A program made the position numbers and the translations under genes. A stretch of DNA of 64,000 bases, taken from contig NZ_QAOF01000001.1 of assembly GCF_003050745.1 (NCBI RefSeq), positions 124,001 to 188,000 of the forward strand. Direction: 5' to 3'. Position 1 is the first letter of the stretch. The number at the start of each line of letters is the position of its first letter. The stretch comes from Sphingomonas sp. PP-CE-3G-477 (GTDB taxonomy: Bacteria; Pseudomonadota; Alphaproteobacteria; Sphingomonadales; Sphingomonadaceae). A model generated the notes under the pieces. It ran no database searches. It saw only the letters and a list, made by a program, of their open reading frames with translations, and was not told where the DNA came from. This document shows, in pieces, positions 34,194 to 43,372 of the stretch.

Positions 34194-34793
34194 TTAGGCC
34201 CCACGCCCCTTTCCCAGGTACGGTATCTGCGGCGCCGTCTCCGGCGGCAGCAACCCCGAAGCTCGCGGGTCCGGAAACGTCTCGATCGTCCGCTTCACCG
34301 CCACGAACCCCTGTGCTCGATAAAACCCCAGCGCGCTAGGATGGTCGAGCGTGCAGGTATGCAGCCAGACCCGCTCCACCCCCTTGGTCCAGGCCCGCGC
34401 GCACGCCTCGGCCATCAGCCACCGCCCATGACCTTGCCCCGCCAGTTCCGGGATCAACCCGAAATACGAGATCTCGCACGCCCCCGCCGCGCGAAAATCG
34501 AGTTCGAGCATCCCCACCTCGATCCCCGCCGGATCGAGCACCGCATACACCGCGATCCCCGAACCATGCACGATCGCCGCCAGCGCATCGTCCGCCATCA
34601 CCAGCCGCGAGAACCACAGCCACGGGCTCCCCACCCGCCGGAACAGCGCGCGATATTTCTCCAGCGCAGGCCGCTCCCACTTCACCAGCCGCAACCGCGA
34701 TCCCGGGCTCGGTCGCAGCGGCGGCCGCTTGCGCATCTCCAGCGTCGTGACGATCGTCGCGAGGACGTCGTCGGCAACCGGGATCAGCGCCAC
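34194..34793 (-). CDS. GNAT family N-acetyltransferase
   Basis: A 199-residue acetyltransferase. A proline-rich N-terminus (MRKRPPLRPSPGSRLRLVKW) is followed by the GNAT fold: GMLELDFRAAGACEISYFGL, the acetyl-CoA loop ELAGQGHGRWLMAEACARAW, and the C-terminal LDHPSALGFYRAQGFVAVKR. Start GTG 34793. hemF ends four bases upstream, so the two share a transcript. No clue to the acceptor. Confidence 0.85.
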   Translation of the reverse strand: MALIPVADDVLATIVTTLEMRKRPPLRPSPGSRLRLVKWERPALEKYRALFRRVGSPWLWFSRLVMADDALAAIVHGSGIAVYAVLDPAGIEVGMLELDFRAAGACEISYFGLIPELAGQGHGRWLMAEACARAWTKGVERVWLHTCTLDHPSALGFYRAQGFVAVKRTIETFPDPRASGLLPPETAPQIPYLGKGRGA

Positions 34794-34797
34794 CCTG

Positions 34798-35640
34798 TTA
34801 GGACCAGGTCGCGCGAGGCGGCAGGCTCATCAGGATCGCGTCGATGTTGCCACCGGTCTTGAGCCCGAACAAAGTCCCCCGGTCATAGACGAGATTGAAC
34901 TCGGCATACCGCCCGCGCCATTCGAGCATCCTTGCCTCGTCGGCGGCATCGAACGGCGTATCCATCCGCCGCCGCACGATCCGCGGATAGGCATCCAGAA
35001 ACGCCTCGCCGACATCGCGCGTAAACGCGAAGTTCGCGTCGAAATCGCCATCGAGATGGTCGAAGAATATACCGCCCGCACCGCGGCTCACTTTCCGGTG
35101 CGGGATGTAGAAATAGGTCTCCGCCCACTCCCTGAACCGCTCGTAATGCGCGGGATCATGCGCATCGCACGCCGCCTTCATCGTCGCATGAAAGTCGGCC
35201 GTATCCTCCTCGATCGGCAAGGGCGGATTGAGATCGCCGCCGCCGCCGAACCAGCGCTTGGTGGTGTTGAGGAAGCGGCAGTTCATGTGCACCGCGGGCA
35301 CGTGCGGGTTGGTCATGTGCGCGACCAGGCTGATCCCGGTCGCGAAGAAGCGGGGGTCTTCGCCGGCCCCGTGGATCGACTTGGCGAAGTCGCCCTCGAA
35401 CGTGCCGCCGACCGTCGAGACGTTGACGCCGACCTTCTCGAACACGCGACCCTTCATCACGCCGCGCACGCCGCCACCGCCGGGTTCGCCTGAAGGATCG
35501 ATCCGGTCCCACGGCGTGTACTCGAACGACGCGTCGGAGCCCGCCTCCCGCTCGATCGCCTCGAACTCCGCGCAGATACGATCGCGCAGGGATTCGAACC
35601 AGGTTCGGGCGGCGGCTTGCTGGGGATCGAGATCGGTCAT
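34798..35640 (-). CDS. hemF: Oxygen-dependent coproporphyrinogen III oxidase
   Basis: A 280-residue haem biosynthesis enzyme converting coproporphyrinogen III to protoporphyrinogen IX in air. Conserved segments: GGGGVRGVMKGRVFEKVGVN, AVHMNCRFLNTTKRWFGGGG, HKLxP-like PHRKVSRGAGGIFFDHLDGD, RGRYAEFNLVYDRGTLFGLK. The length is normal. Transcribed with the GNAT gene downstream; trmL is upstream on the same strand across a C repeat. Confidence 0.96.
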   Translation of the reverse strand: MTDLDPQQAAARTWFESLRDRICAEFEAIEREAGSDASFEYTPWDRIDPSGEPGGGGVRGVMKGRVFEKVGVNVSTVGGTFEGDFAKSIHGAGEDPRFFATGISLVAHMTNPHVPAVHMNCRFLNTTKRWFGGGGDLNPPLPIEEDTADFHATMKAACDAHDPAHYERFREWAETYFYIPHRKVSRGAGGIFFDHLDGDFDANFAFTRDVGEAFLDAYPRIVRRRMDTPFDAADEARMLEWRGRYAEFNLVYDRGTLFGLKTGGNIDAILMSLPPRATWS

Positions 35641-35656
35641 GCGCGGGTCCCTACCA

Positions 35657-35817
35657 AATCCTCCCCGGAACGGGGAGGGGGACCGTTCGGCTACTTGGCC
35701 GAAGGGTGGAGGGGGATTTCCGCGAGCGTTATGGTTGTGATGACGAAGCGGGACGTTCGCGGTGAACCCCCTCCACCATGCTTCGCACGGTCCCCCTCCC
35801 CGCGTGCGGGGAGGATC
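35657..35817. repeat. Family C palindromic repeat, copy C5
   Basis: Left mini-hairpin CCTCCCCGGAACGGGGAGG, right CCTCCCCGCGTGCGGGGAGG, with internal TGGAGGGGGAT / CCCCCTCCACCAT arms. Its right boundary reaches the trmL stop codon (GATCAG), so the repeat begins at the very end of trmL. Confidence 0.8.
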
Positions 35818-36265
35818 AGCTGGGCCAGCCGCCCGTCTGCCGTAACGCCTCCGCCGCGACGATTCCCGTCGCCACGGAAATATTCATCGACCGCAACCCC
35901 GGCCGCATCGGGATCAGCACCCGCACGTCGGCGCGCGCGTGCACCTCCTCCGGCACCCCAGTCCCCTCGCTCCCCATCAACAACACGTCGTCGCTACGAA
36001 ACTCGGCAACATCCAGCCGCACCGCGCCCTTCGTCGTCAGCAACACGATCCGCCCGCTCACTTGGCGCAGGAACGCATCCCAATCGACATGCCGCACCAC
36101 GTCGACTGCGCCGACATAATCCATCCCCGAGCGCGCCACCGCCTTCTCGCTCCACGTGAATCCCATCGGTTCGATCAGGTCGACGCCGATCCCCATGCAC
36201 GCGGCGGTCCGCAGGATCGCGCCGACATTTCCGGCGATATCGGGCTGATAGAGGGCAATTCTCAT
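35816..36265 (-). CDS. trmL: tRNA (cytidine/uridine-34 2'-O)-methyltransferase
   Basis: A 149-residue SPOUT (trefoil-knot) methyltransferase that modifies the wobble ribose of leucine tRNAs. It starts MRIALYQPDIAGNVGAILRT; the knot and SAM site read GSEGTGVPEEVH and LIPMRPGLRSMNISVATGIV. The length is that of the minimal TrmL/YibK family. I chose ATG 36265; the frame is open further to 36337 but without a family match. Confidence 0.94.
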   Translation of the reverse strand: MRIALYQPDIAGNVGAILRTAACMGIGVDLIEPMGFTWSEKAVARSGMDYVGAVDVVRHVDWDAFLRQVSGRIVLLTTKGAVRLDVAEFRSDDVLLMGSEGTGVPEEVHARADVRVLIPMRPGLRSMNISVATGIVAAEALRQTGGWPS

Positions 36266-36439
36266 GCCCGATCCCCTAGCAAGGCGGTAACCCAAAGCAA
36301 ATTGCAGTTGGCAAACCCGCGCCCCGCCGTCTATCAAAGCACAGCCTCCGTGGGGACGGTCGGACGGACTGGGGATATGGTTTCGCGAAACCGAAAGCCC
36401 AGCCCGTCACGAAAAAAATAACGTGCAAGGGCGAGATGA

Positions 36440-37024
36440 ATGGCGACAGTCGACGACATGGTTCCCCCCGGCGAATCGCCAGAGCCGTTTCACGAAGAGG
36501 CCCATGATCCTCGCCGCCGTGATTTCATCAACATCGCCGCGGTATCTTTCGCCGGTGTCGGCGCGGTCGCGATCGTCCTGCCACTGATCAACCAGATGAA
36601 CCCGAGCGCTGACGTGCTCGCACAGTCGACCACCGAGATCGACTTGTCGAAGATCCTCCCCGGCCAGGCGATCAAGACCTCGTTCCGCAAGCAGCCGCTG
36701 TTCGTGCGCAACCTGACGCCGAAGGAAATCTCGGAAGCCGACGCGGTCGATATCTCGACGCTGCGCGATCCGCAGACGCTGGAACAGCGCACCAAGGCGG
36801 GCAAGAAGAACTGGCTGATCACGCTGGGCGTCTGCACCCACCTCGGCTGCGTCCCGCTCGGCGCGGGCGAGGGCGAAAACAAAGGGCCGTTCGGCGGCTA
36901 TTTCTGCCCGTGCCACGGCTCGGCCTACGACACCGCCGCGCGCATCCGCAAAGGCCCCGCTCCGTCGAACCTCCACGTTCCGGACTATGCCTTCAACTCC
37001 GACACCGTCGTCACGGTAGGCTGA
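36440..37024 (+). CDS. petA: Ubiquinol-cytochrome c reductase iron-sulfur subunit (Rieske)
   Basis: A 194-residue Rieske protein of the bc1 complex. N-terminal tail with a twin-arginine-type stretch (DPRRRDFINIAAVSFAGVGA) and a membrane anchor, then the [2Fe-2S] site CTHLGC (about residue 132) and CPCHGSAYD. It receives the first electron from quinol at the Qo site and passes it to cytochrome c1. It opens the petABC operon; petB follows nine bases later. Start ATG 36440 after GGGCGAG. Confidence 0.97.
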   Translation: MATVDDMVPPGESPEPFHEEAHDPRRRDFINIAAVSFAGVGAVAIVLPLINQMNPSADVLAQSTTEIDLSKILPGQAIKTSFRKQPLFVRNLTPKEISEADAVDISTLRDPQTLEQRTKAGKKNWLITLGVCTHLGCVPLGAGEGENKGPFGGYFCPCHGSAYDTAARIRKGPAPSNLHVPDYAFNSDTVVTVG

Positions 37025-37033
37025 GGAACGACC

Positions 37034-38320
37034 ATGAGCTTTCCCTGGGCCAAGCAATACGAACCGAAGCTGCCGCTGACGCGGTGGCTGGATGAGCGGC
37101 TTCCCGTTCCCCGGCTCGTCTATAATTCACTCGGTGGCGGCTATCCCGTCCCGCGCAACCTCAATTACTTCTGGAACTTCGGCGTGCTCGCCGGCGCCGC
37201 GCTGGCGATCCAGATCGTCACCGGCATCGTCCTCGCGATGCACTATGCCGCCAACGGCGCGGTCGCGTTCGACTCGGTCGAGAGCATCATGCGCGACGTC
37301 AATGCGGGCTGGTTCCTGCGCTACGCACACGCCAACGGCGCCTCGATGTTCTTCATCGTCGTCTATACGCACATCTTCCGCGGGCTCTATTACGGCTCGT
37401 ACAAGGCACCCCGCGAGATGGTGTGGCTGCTCGGCGTGGTCATCTTCCTGCTGATGATGGCGACCGCGTTCATGGGCTACGTGCTTCCCTGGGGCCAGAT
37501 GAGCTTCTGGGGTGCGCAGGTCATCACCGGGTTCTTCTCGGCGATCCCGCTGGTCGGCGACACCATCCGCATCTGGCTGCTCGGCGGATTCGCGCCCGAC
37601 AATGCCGCGCTCAACCGCTTCTTCTCGCTGCATTACCTGCTGCCGTTCGTGATCGCGGGCGTCATCATCCTGCACATCTGGGCACTGCACATCCCGGGCT
37701 CGAACAACCCGACCGGCGTCGACGTCAAGGGCGAGCAGGACACCGTCCCGTTCCACCCCTATTACACCGCGAAGGACGGCTTCGGGCTCGGCATCTTCAT
37801 GCTGATCTTCGCCGGCCTGCTGTTCTTCTTCCCGAACTATCTCGGCCACCCGGACAACTATATCCCGGCGAACCCGCTCTCGACGCCCGCGCACATCGTC
37901 CCCGAATGGTATTTCTGGCCGTTCTACGCGATCCTGCGCGCCTTCACCGCGGACTTCATCCTGCCGGCCAAGCTCTGGGGCGTGCTGGCGATGTTCGGCT
38001 CGATCCTGCTGCTGTTCTTCCTGCCCTGGCTGGACAGCTCGCCGGTTCGTTCGATGAACTATCGGCCCAAGGCGCGGATCGCGTTCTGGGTGCTGGTCGC
38101 CGATATCCTGATCCTCGGCTATTGCGGCGGTGCACCGGCGACGGCGACCTACGTGATCCTGAGCCAGATCTGCGCGGCGTACTACTTCGCGCACTTCCTG
38201 ATCATCCTGCCGCTGATCTCGCGGTCCGAGCGCCCCAGGCCGCTGCCCAACTCGATCACCGAGGCCGTGCTGAGCAAGCATGGCGGCACCAGCCCGGCCA
38301 AAACCGCGCTCGCGCACTGA
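37034..38320 (+). CDS. petB: Cytochrome b of the bc1 complex
   Basis: A 428-residue cytochrome b with eight to nine transmembrane helices. Haem-ligand helices are visible ([20 protein letters not shown] and [20 protein letters not shown]), and the Qo-site PEWY motif reads [16 protein letters not shown] (about residues 292-307). It is a full b6/subunit IV fusion as usual in alphaproteobacteria. The N-terminus ([20 protein letters not shown]) is typical. It lies between petA and petC. Confidence 0.98.
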   Translation: MSFPWAKQYEPKLPLTRWLDERLPVPRLVYNSLGGGYPVPRNLNYFWNFGVLAGAALAIQIVTGIVLAMHYAANGAVAFDSVESIMRDVNAGWFLRYAHANGASMFFIVVYTHIFRGLYYGSYKAPREMVWLLGVVIFLLMMATAFMGYVLPWGQMSFWGAQVITGFFSAIPLVGDTIRIWLLGGFAPDNAALNRFFSLHYLLPFVIAGVIILHIWALHIPGSNNPTGVDVKGEQDTVPFHPYYTAKDGFGLGIFMLIFAGLLFFFPNYLGHPDNYIPANPLSTPAHIVPEWYFWPFYAILRAFTADFILPAKLWGVLAMFGSILLLFFLPWLDSSPVRSMNYRPKARIAFWVLVADILILGYCGGAPATATYVILSQICAAYYFAHFLIILPLISRSERPRPLPNSITEAVLSKHGGTSPAKTALAH

Positions 38321-38341
38321 TACGAACTAGAGGACACACAC

Positions 38342-39184
38342 ATGGTTCGTCTCATCGCATCCCTGGTCGGCGCGGCCTTCGTGCTGGTGCTCGGCATCGC
38401 GCTGTTCGGCAGCGTCTACGGGGCCATCACCGACCCCGTCGCCGCGACCGCCGAGAGCGAGTATCACCTCCACCCCAAGGAGCTGGATCTCGCCTCCAAC
38501 GGCGTGTTCGGCAAGTTCGACCGTCGCCAGCTCCAGCGCGGGTTCCAGGTATACAAGGAAGTCTGCGCCGCCTGCCACTCGCTGCGCCTGGTAGCGTTCC
38601 GCGACCTGCAGAAGATCGGCTATTCGGAGCCCGAGGTTAAGGCGATCGCCAACCAGTGGGTGATCGAGCAGCCGTCGATCAACCCGGAGACGGGCGAAGC
38701 GGCCACGCGGAAGAACATCCCGTCGGATCACTTCCCGCTGCCGTTCGCGAACGACGTCGCCGCCCGCGCCGCCAACAACAACGCGTTGCCGCCCGACCTG
38801 TCGCTGATGACCAAGGCGCGTCACGATGGCGGGGCGTACATCCACTCGCTGCTGACCGGCTATCAGTCGCAGTCGGCGAAGATGCTGAAGGAATTCCCGG
38901 ACATCAAGACGCCAGAGGGTCTGCACTACAACCCGTATTTCGCGAACCTCAACATCGCGATGCCGCCACCGCTGACCTCCGATGACCAGGTCGGCTATGC
39001 GGACGGGACGAAGGCCACCAAGGAGCAGATGTCGACCGACGTCGCGGCGTTCCTGACCTGGACCGCCGAGCCCAATCTCGAGGCGCGCCATGCCGCCGGG
39101 TTCGCGTCGATCATCTTCATCCTGATCTTCTGCGGCCTCGCCTGGGGCGCGTATCAGAACGTCTGGCGCGACGTTAAACATTGA
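38342..39184 (+). CDS. petC: Cytochrome c1 of the bc1 complex
   Basis: A 280-residue cytochrome c1. An N-terminal helix (LIASLVGAAFVLVLGIALFG) acts as signal, the haem-binding motif is EVCAACHSL (about residues 74-82), and the axial methionine region reads NIAMPPPLTSDDQVGYADG. The C-terminal anchor is FASIIFILIFCGLAWGAYQN. It accepts electrons from the Rieske protein and reduces soluble cytochrome c. An intrinsic terminator follows. Confidence 0.96.
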   Translation: MVRLIASLVGAAFVLVLGIALFGSVYGAITDPVAATAESEYHLHPKELDLASNGVFGKFDRRQLQRGFQVYKEVCAACHSLRLVAFRDLQKIGYSEPEVKAIANQWVIEQPSINPETGEAATRKNIPSDHFPLPFANDVAARAANNNALPPDLSLMTKARHDGGAYIHSLLTGYQSQSAKMLKEFPDIKTPEGLHYNPYFANLNIAMPPPLTSDDQVGYADGTKATKEQMSTDVAAFLTWTAEPNLEARHAAGFASIIFILIFCGLAWGAYQNVWRDVKH

Positions 39185-39225
39185 TGACGGCCCGGCTCCC
39201 GCGGTAAGGGCGCACGGATAGAGGG

Positions 39226-39267
39226 AGCGGCGGACGGGCGAACAGCCTGATCCGCCGCTTTCGTTTT
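39226..39267 (+). terminator. Intrinsic terminator after petABC
   Basis: AGCGGCGGA / TCCGCCGCT perfect 9-bp stem with a 16-base loop, followed by TTCGTTTT. It separates petABC from apt. Confidence 0.78.
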
Positions 39268-39323
39268 GGCCGTCGCGCAGCACCGCGATACGGCCACCGC
39301 TTCGTGCGAAGAAGGGAACGTCC

Positions 39324-39872
39324 ATGTCCGATACCAACGAGCGCAACGCCGACCTGAAAGCCCTGATCCGCACCATCCCGGACTTCCCCAAGCCCGGCAT
39401 CCAGTTCCGCGACATCACGACCTTGCTGCTCGACCCGCACGGCTGGGCGACCGCGATCGAGCGGATGGTTGAGGCAGTCTCGGGCCCCGTCGATCTGGTC
39501 GCCGGCATCGAAGCCCGCGGCTTCCTTTTCGCCGCCGCGCTAGCTGCACCATTCAAGGCCGGCGTCCTGCTGATCCGCAAGGACGGCAAGCTCCCCGGCG
39601 CCACCATTGCCGAAGACTATGCTCTGGAGTACGGCACCGACCGCATCGCAATCCACGCCGACGCCTTCGCCCCCGGCGCTCGCGTCCTGCTGGTCGACGA
39701 CCTGATCGCCACCGGCGGCACCGCCCGCGCGGCAGTCCGCCTGCTCCACAAAGCCGGCGCGGTCGTCACGCAAGCCCAGTTCCTGGTCGACCTTCCCGAC
39801 CTCGGCGGCGCGGAAGCACTGCGCTCGGACGGCATCGAAGCAACCGCCCTGATCCACTTCCCCGGACACTGA
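39324..39872 (+). CDS. apt: Adenine phosphoribosyltransferase
   Basis: A 182-residue purine salvage enzyme forming AMP from adenine and PRPP. FPKPGIQFRDITTLL and VAGIEARGFLFAAALA are family signatures; the PRPP loop reads VLLVDDLIATGGTARAAV (about residues 118-135). The length is normal. Start ATG 39324 follows AAGAAGGGAACG. It is after the petABC terminator, so it has its own promoter or depends on read-through. Confidence 0.97.
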   Translation: MSDTNERNADLKALIRTIPDFPKPGIQFRDITTLLLDPHGWATAIERMVEAVSGPVDLVAGIEARGFLFAAALAAPFKAGVLLIRKDGKLPGATIAEDYALEYGTDRIAIHADAFAPGARVLLVDDLIATGGTARAAVRLLHKAGAVVTQAQFLVDLPDLGGAEALRSDGIEATALIHFPGH

Positions 39873-39902
39873 CCGCGCGCTTGCCGCGAAAGCCCGCGGC
39901 CT

Positions 39903-39981
39903 TGTTCCCCCGCGGACGCGGGGGCCCAGCTAAATACCGTAGCGTACCGCTACCCTGGACCCCCGCGTGCGCGAGCGAACA
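39903..39981. repeat. Family B twin-hairpin repeat, copy B3
   Basis: TTGTTCCCCCGCGGACGCGG then GGGCCCAGC on the left, and TGGACCCCCGCGTGCGCGAG on the right with a partly degenerate stem. It lies in the 256-base gap between apt and the glycine-rich lipoprotein gene; the rest of that gap holds no gene that I can support. Confidence 0.78.
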
Positions 39982-40128
39982 GTAAAGAGAGGGCGCCTGA
40001 TCCGCACGGGCGCTCGCGCCAGCCCCAAAACCCGTCAGACCCCATTCATGGAACTTGCGACATAAGGACTCCGTTGTGCGATGAATGGCGGCGCGTTGTG
40101 TCCGCTCTCCACGTACGGGAGAACCTCC

Positions 40129-40848
40129 ATGTTTATGAAGCGCTTCGGCATTATCGGCCTAGCCCTGGGTCTCGGACTGGGCGTCGCGGGCTGCACCGAC
40201 GGGTACGGTTATGGCGGCGCGGGCGTCGGCTATGCCAGCGATCCCTATTACGGCGGTGGCTATGGCGACGGCTATTACGGCGCGGGCTATGACGGCTTCG
40301 CCGCCTATGGCGGCCTCAACTCCTACTACGGCTGGAGCGGCGATTATTATTATCCCGGTTCGGGCGTCTACGTCTACGATCGCTATCGCCGCCCGCACCG
40401 CTGGAACGGCAACCAGCAACGCTACTGGCAGGGCCGCCAGCAATATCGCGGCAACCGCAACGATGGCGGCCGCGGCAACTGGGGCGGTTTCGGCAACCGA
40501 GGCAATGGTGGCCGAGACGGCGGCTGGCGTGGCAACCGTCCGGGCTATCAGAATAATCCCGGCACGCTCGGTCAAGGCCAGTTCGGCAACGGCCGTCCCG
40601 GCCGCGGCGACGATCGCGGTCGTGGTCCCGGTCGCGGCCAATTCGGTCAACCAGGCCAGCCTCCGCAGCCGGGCCAGGTCGCCAACCCGCAGCAGCCCCA
40701 AGTCCAAGGCGGCTTCCGTGGCAATCGCGGCGACGGCGCATTCCGAGGCAATCGCGGCGGCGGCGGCCAGCGCTACGGCGGTGGACAGCGCTTCGGTGGC
40801 GGACGTCAGGGCGGTGGCAACCGCGGCGGCGGTCGTCCGGCGCAGTAA
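40129..40848 (+). CDS. Glycine/tyrosine/arginine-rich lipoprotein, low complexity
   Basis: A 239-residue protein. The signal ends in lipobox VAGC (about residue 21). The first mature part is rich in YG (GYGYGGAGVGYASDPYYGGG), a middle segment looks folded (YYYPGSGVYVYDRYRRPHRW), and the last 140 residues are G/R/N/Q-rich with repeats GGFRGNRGD, GAFRGNRGG, GQRYGGGQRFGGG. The tail is strongly basic. The protein resembles low-complexity RGG/YG-type sequences. Function unknown. Start ATG 40129 has GGGAG upstream; ATG 40135 is possible. Confidence 0.72.
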   Translation: MFMKRFGIIGLALGLGLGVAGCTDGYGYGGAGVGYASDPYYGGGYGDGYYGAGYDGFAAYGGLNSYYGWSGDYYYPGSGVYVYDRYRRPHRWNGNQQRYWQGRQQYRGNRNDGGRGNWGGFGNRGNGGRDGGWRGNRPGYQNNPGTLGQGQFGNGRPGRGDDRGRGPGRGQFGQPGQPPQPGQVANPQQPQVQGGFRGNRGDGAFRGNRGGGGQRYGGGQRFGGGRQGGGNRGGGRPAQ

Positions 40849-40860
40849 CTAGAGCAGATT

Positions 40861-41059
40861 GGTTCACGCGAAGGCGCGAAGGCGCGAAGAGAAGCATTAG
40901 TTTTTCACGCGGAGACGCGGAGACTAGTTCAGGAACGGCGCGGTCCACTCATCGCGACAGTGAAGCTCACGATGAAGCTCTGCCATCCTAAATCTCTCCG
41001 CGCCTCCGCGTCTCCGCGTGAACAAATCTTCTCTTGGCACCTTCGCGCCTTCGCGTGAA
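40861..41059. repeat. Family D nested inverted repeat, copy D2
   Basis: GGTTCACGCGAAGGCGCGAA and TTTTTCACGCGGAGACGCGG on the left, CCGCGTCTCCGCGTGAAC and CGCGCCTTCGCGTGAAA on the right. Same two-module order as D1. It lies between the convergent lipoprotein and MaoC genes. Confidence 0.85.
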
Positions 41060-41113
41060 AAACACCAACGTCAGACGAAGAGCCGGATTACGTGAGGGGC
41101 GATCGACCGCCAA

Positions 41114-41575
41114 TCAAGCGGTCGGCGTGCCAGCAGGGCGGGTAGCTACTAACCCATTAGACACGAACGTCATCACCATCACGTCGTCCTGATTGAACAC
41201 GCGCATCCGGCTCTTGAAGATCCCCATCTCCGGCCGGCTCGCCGACACGCGCTTCTCCAGGATTTCGGTCTCGCAGCGCAGCGTGTCCCCCGGATACACC
41301 GGCTTCACCCACTTCAATTCGTCGATCCCCGGCGACCCGAGCCCGGCCTGCTGGTTCTCCTTCAGGTTCGCGACCACCATAGACATCACCATCGCGCACG
41401 TATGCCAGCCGCTCGCCGACAGCCGCCCGAAATGCGTCTGCGCCGCCGCCTCGTCGGACAGGTGAAACGGCTGCGGATCGTATTTCGCGGCGAAGTCCAT
41501 CACCTCCTCGCGCGTGACCGCGTAGGAACCGAACGACGCGGTCCGACCGACCTCGATATCCTCGAAATACTGCAC
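41114..41575 (-). CDS. MaoC family (R)-specific enoyl-CoA hydratase
   Basis: A 153-residue single hot-dog fold hydratase. The conserved active-site stretch reads EVMDFAAKYDPQPFHLSDEA (Asp and His of the MaoC D-x5-H dyad). SGWHTCAMVMSMVV and KWVKPVYPGDTLRCETEIL also match. It probably hydrates a short enoyl-CoA, e.g. for fatty acid breakdown. 11 bases downstream of the alkaline phosphatase-like gene on the same strand, so cotranscription is likely but not meaningful for function. Confidence 0.9.
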   Translation of the reverse strand: MQYFEDIEVGRTASFGSYAVTREEVMDFAAKYDPQPFHLSDEAAAQTHFGRLSASGWHTCAMVMSMVVANLKENQQAGLGSPGIDELKWVKPVYPGDTLRCETEILEKRVSASRPEMGIFKSRMRVFNQDDVMVMTFVSNGLVATRPAGTPTA

Positions 41576-41586
41576 AACCTCTCCTC

Positions 41587-42897
41587 TTATCGTTGCAGCA
41601 CCTTCTGGAAGGGTGCGTCGGTGCCGTCCAGCCCCGCCTCGGCCGGCAACCCGATCAGGTCGCGCAGCAAGGGCTCGATCGCCACGTTGTCGAAGCTCGC
41701 AATCGTCTTGCCGCGCGCAAACGCCGGCCCGTTGGCGATGAACAGCGCGCGCATCTCCGGCGCCATGTTGTCATACCCATGCATCCCGCCGACCGAAGCC
41801 TTGGTCGGCGCGCTCGGATCGACCCGCCACCCGACATCGGCAAGGCACAGATAGCTCGGCACGCGCGGATTGTGTCCATAATGAAAGCGCGCCGGAATCT
41901 CCCCCTTGCGCCAGCATTGCAGATGATCGTGGCGGGTCAGCAACCGCGCCTCCAGTGCCGCCTCATGCCCCGGCACTGCGAACAGGGTCGCGTACGGACC
42001 CGTCTCGACCGAACGATAATCCGCCTTGTCCGCGATCGTGTCGAGCGCCACCACCCGCGTGCTGCTAGTCGCCGCCATGCCGTGATCCGCGACGATCACC
42101 AGGTTCGCCCGCTGCCCCAGCGCGGCAAGCCCATCGACCAGCGCGCCAATGCTCGCATCGACATCCGCCACCGCCTGCGTCACGCCAGCACTGTCCGGCC
42201 CACCCGCATGACCCGCGCTGTCGACCGTATCGAAATACAGCGTCACGAGTTTAGGCCGGATCGCGGCAGGCCGCCGCATCCAGTCGAGCACGGCGTTGAC
42301 CCGCTGCGTCCCTGAAACCTGCTGGTTGAACTGCTGCCAGTCCTCCGGCCGCGTCCCCCCCTCGATCGCGCCGTGGCTGTCGGGCTTGACCTTGCCGCCG
42401 ACGGCAACGTTCGCGCCCGGCCAGAACATCGTCGCCGTCCGGATCCCGGCCTTCTCGGCATCGACCCAGATCGGCGAACTCTCGCTCCACCAGAACGGAT
42501 CGTCGGTCGCCATCGTGAACGTCTCGCCCGGCCGCGCCGGGTCCTCCATCTTGTTGCCGACGATTCCGCTGCGGTCGGGTCGAAGCCCCGTCACCAGCGT
42601 CCAGTGATTGGGAAAGGTAATGCTCGGAAACGACGGCCGCATGCTCGCGAACACGCCGCCCGCACGCAGCCGGTTGAGGTTCGGCGTCACGCCACGATCA
42701 AGATAATCCGGCCGGAAGCCATCGATCGACACGAGAATCGTAACCGGCGCCCGAGCCTCGCCCGGCATCGCAGCCGCCGCCATCGTGGTCGGCGCAGGTG
42801 CAGTGATCGGCGCAAGGGCAGGTGGCGTATACGGATACGCGCACCCGGCGAGCGTCAGCCCGAGTGCAGAACCGAGGAGTGCCGCGTTCTTCATCAT
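41587..42897 (-). CDS. Alkaline phosphatase superfamily nucleotide pyrophosphatase/phosphodiesterase
   Basis: A 436-residue exported lipoprotein (LAGC lipobox, residue 19). Metal and nucleophile motifs of the NPP family: ILVSIDGFRPDYLDRG, the catalytic threonine in PSITFPNHWTLVTG, YFDTVDSAGHAGGPDS, and VADHGMAATS. It should hydrolyse phosphodiester or pyrophosphate bonds in the periplasm or at the surface; Xanthomonas NPP is the closest well-known bacterial type. The last gene of its group; MaoC follows. Confidence 0.92.
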   Translation of the reverse strand: MMKNAALLGSALGLTLAGCAYPYTPPALAPITAPAPTTMAAAAMPGEARAPVTILVSIDGFRPDYLDRGVTPNLNRLRAGGVFASMRPSFPSITFPNHWTLVTGLRPDRSGIVGNKMEDPARPGETFTMATDDPFWWSESSPIWVDAEKAGIRTATMFWPGANVAVGGKVKPDSHGAIEGGTRPEDWQQFNQQVSGTQRVNAVLDWMRRPAAIRPKLVTLYFDTVDSAGHAGGPDSAGVTQAVADVDASIGALVDGLAALGQRANLVIVADHGMAATSSTRVVALDTIADKADYRSVETGPYATLFAVPGHEAALEARLLTRHDHLQCWRKGEIPARFHYGHNPRVPSYLCLADVGWRVDPSAPTKASVGGMHGYDNMAPEMRALFIANGPAFARGKTIASFDNVAIEPLLRDLIGLPAEAGLDGTDAPFQKVLQR

Positions 42898-43120
42898 AAC
42901 CGTTCGTCCCGAGCAGGTGGCGACTTCGCGCGATCCCTACTCGGCACGACAGGGGAGGGAAACCCGTTCGCGGCTCTTCTCCCGCGTCTACCTCATCGGC
43001 ATCCGCCACGGCCCCGCCCGATCCGCCACACCTACGCGGGCGCACCTGGAGCTCATCGCAACCGCAGCCACGCCCAATCGCCGACTTGCCCGAAAGCCGC
43101 GAAAGGTTCAGCCTCGGCCG

Positions 43121-43360
43121 ATGAAGACCCCAACGCACCCCGCACGAAACGAAACCCGCCAAGCCCCCGCCGCCAAAGTCTCGATCCGGATCGGCAAGCG
43201 CACCACCTTCGACGCCTCGGTCACCACCGTCGGCCTGCTGTCGGTCGGCGCGCTCGTGTCGAGCATCCTGCTGTCCAGCGCAGTCATCGTCGCCGCAGCA
43301 GGGCGCAAGGCCGCAAGACGGCCGCTGGCATTGCCCGATCATACCAGGACCAACGGCTGA
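43121..43360 (+). CDS. Possible small membrane protein
   Basis: A 79-residue reading frame starting at ATG 43121. One hydrophobic helix (VGLLSVGALVSSILLSSAVIVAAAG, near residues 35-59) follows a basic N-terminus (MKTPTHPARNETRQAPAA). It resembles small single-pass proteins with two-flank charged tails. No strong ribosome site is visible. The 223 bases between the nucleotide pyrophosphatase and this frame hold no other feature that I can support. Confidence 0.4.
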   Translation: MKTPTHPARNETRQAPAAKVSIRIGKRTTFDASVTTVGLLSVGALVSSILLSSAVIVAAAGRKAARRPLALPDHTRTNG

Positions 43361-43372
43361 CGCCCCACCGGC

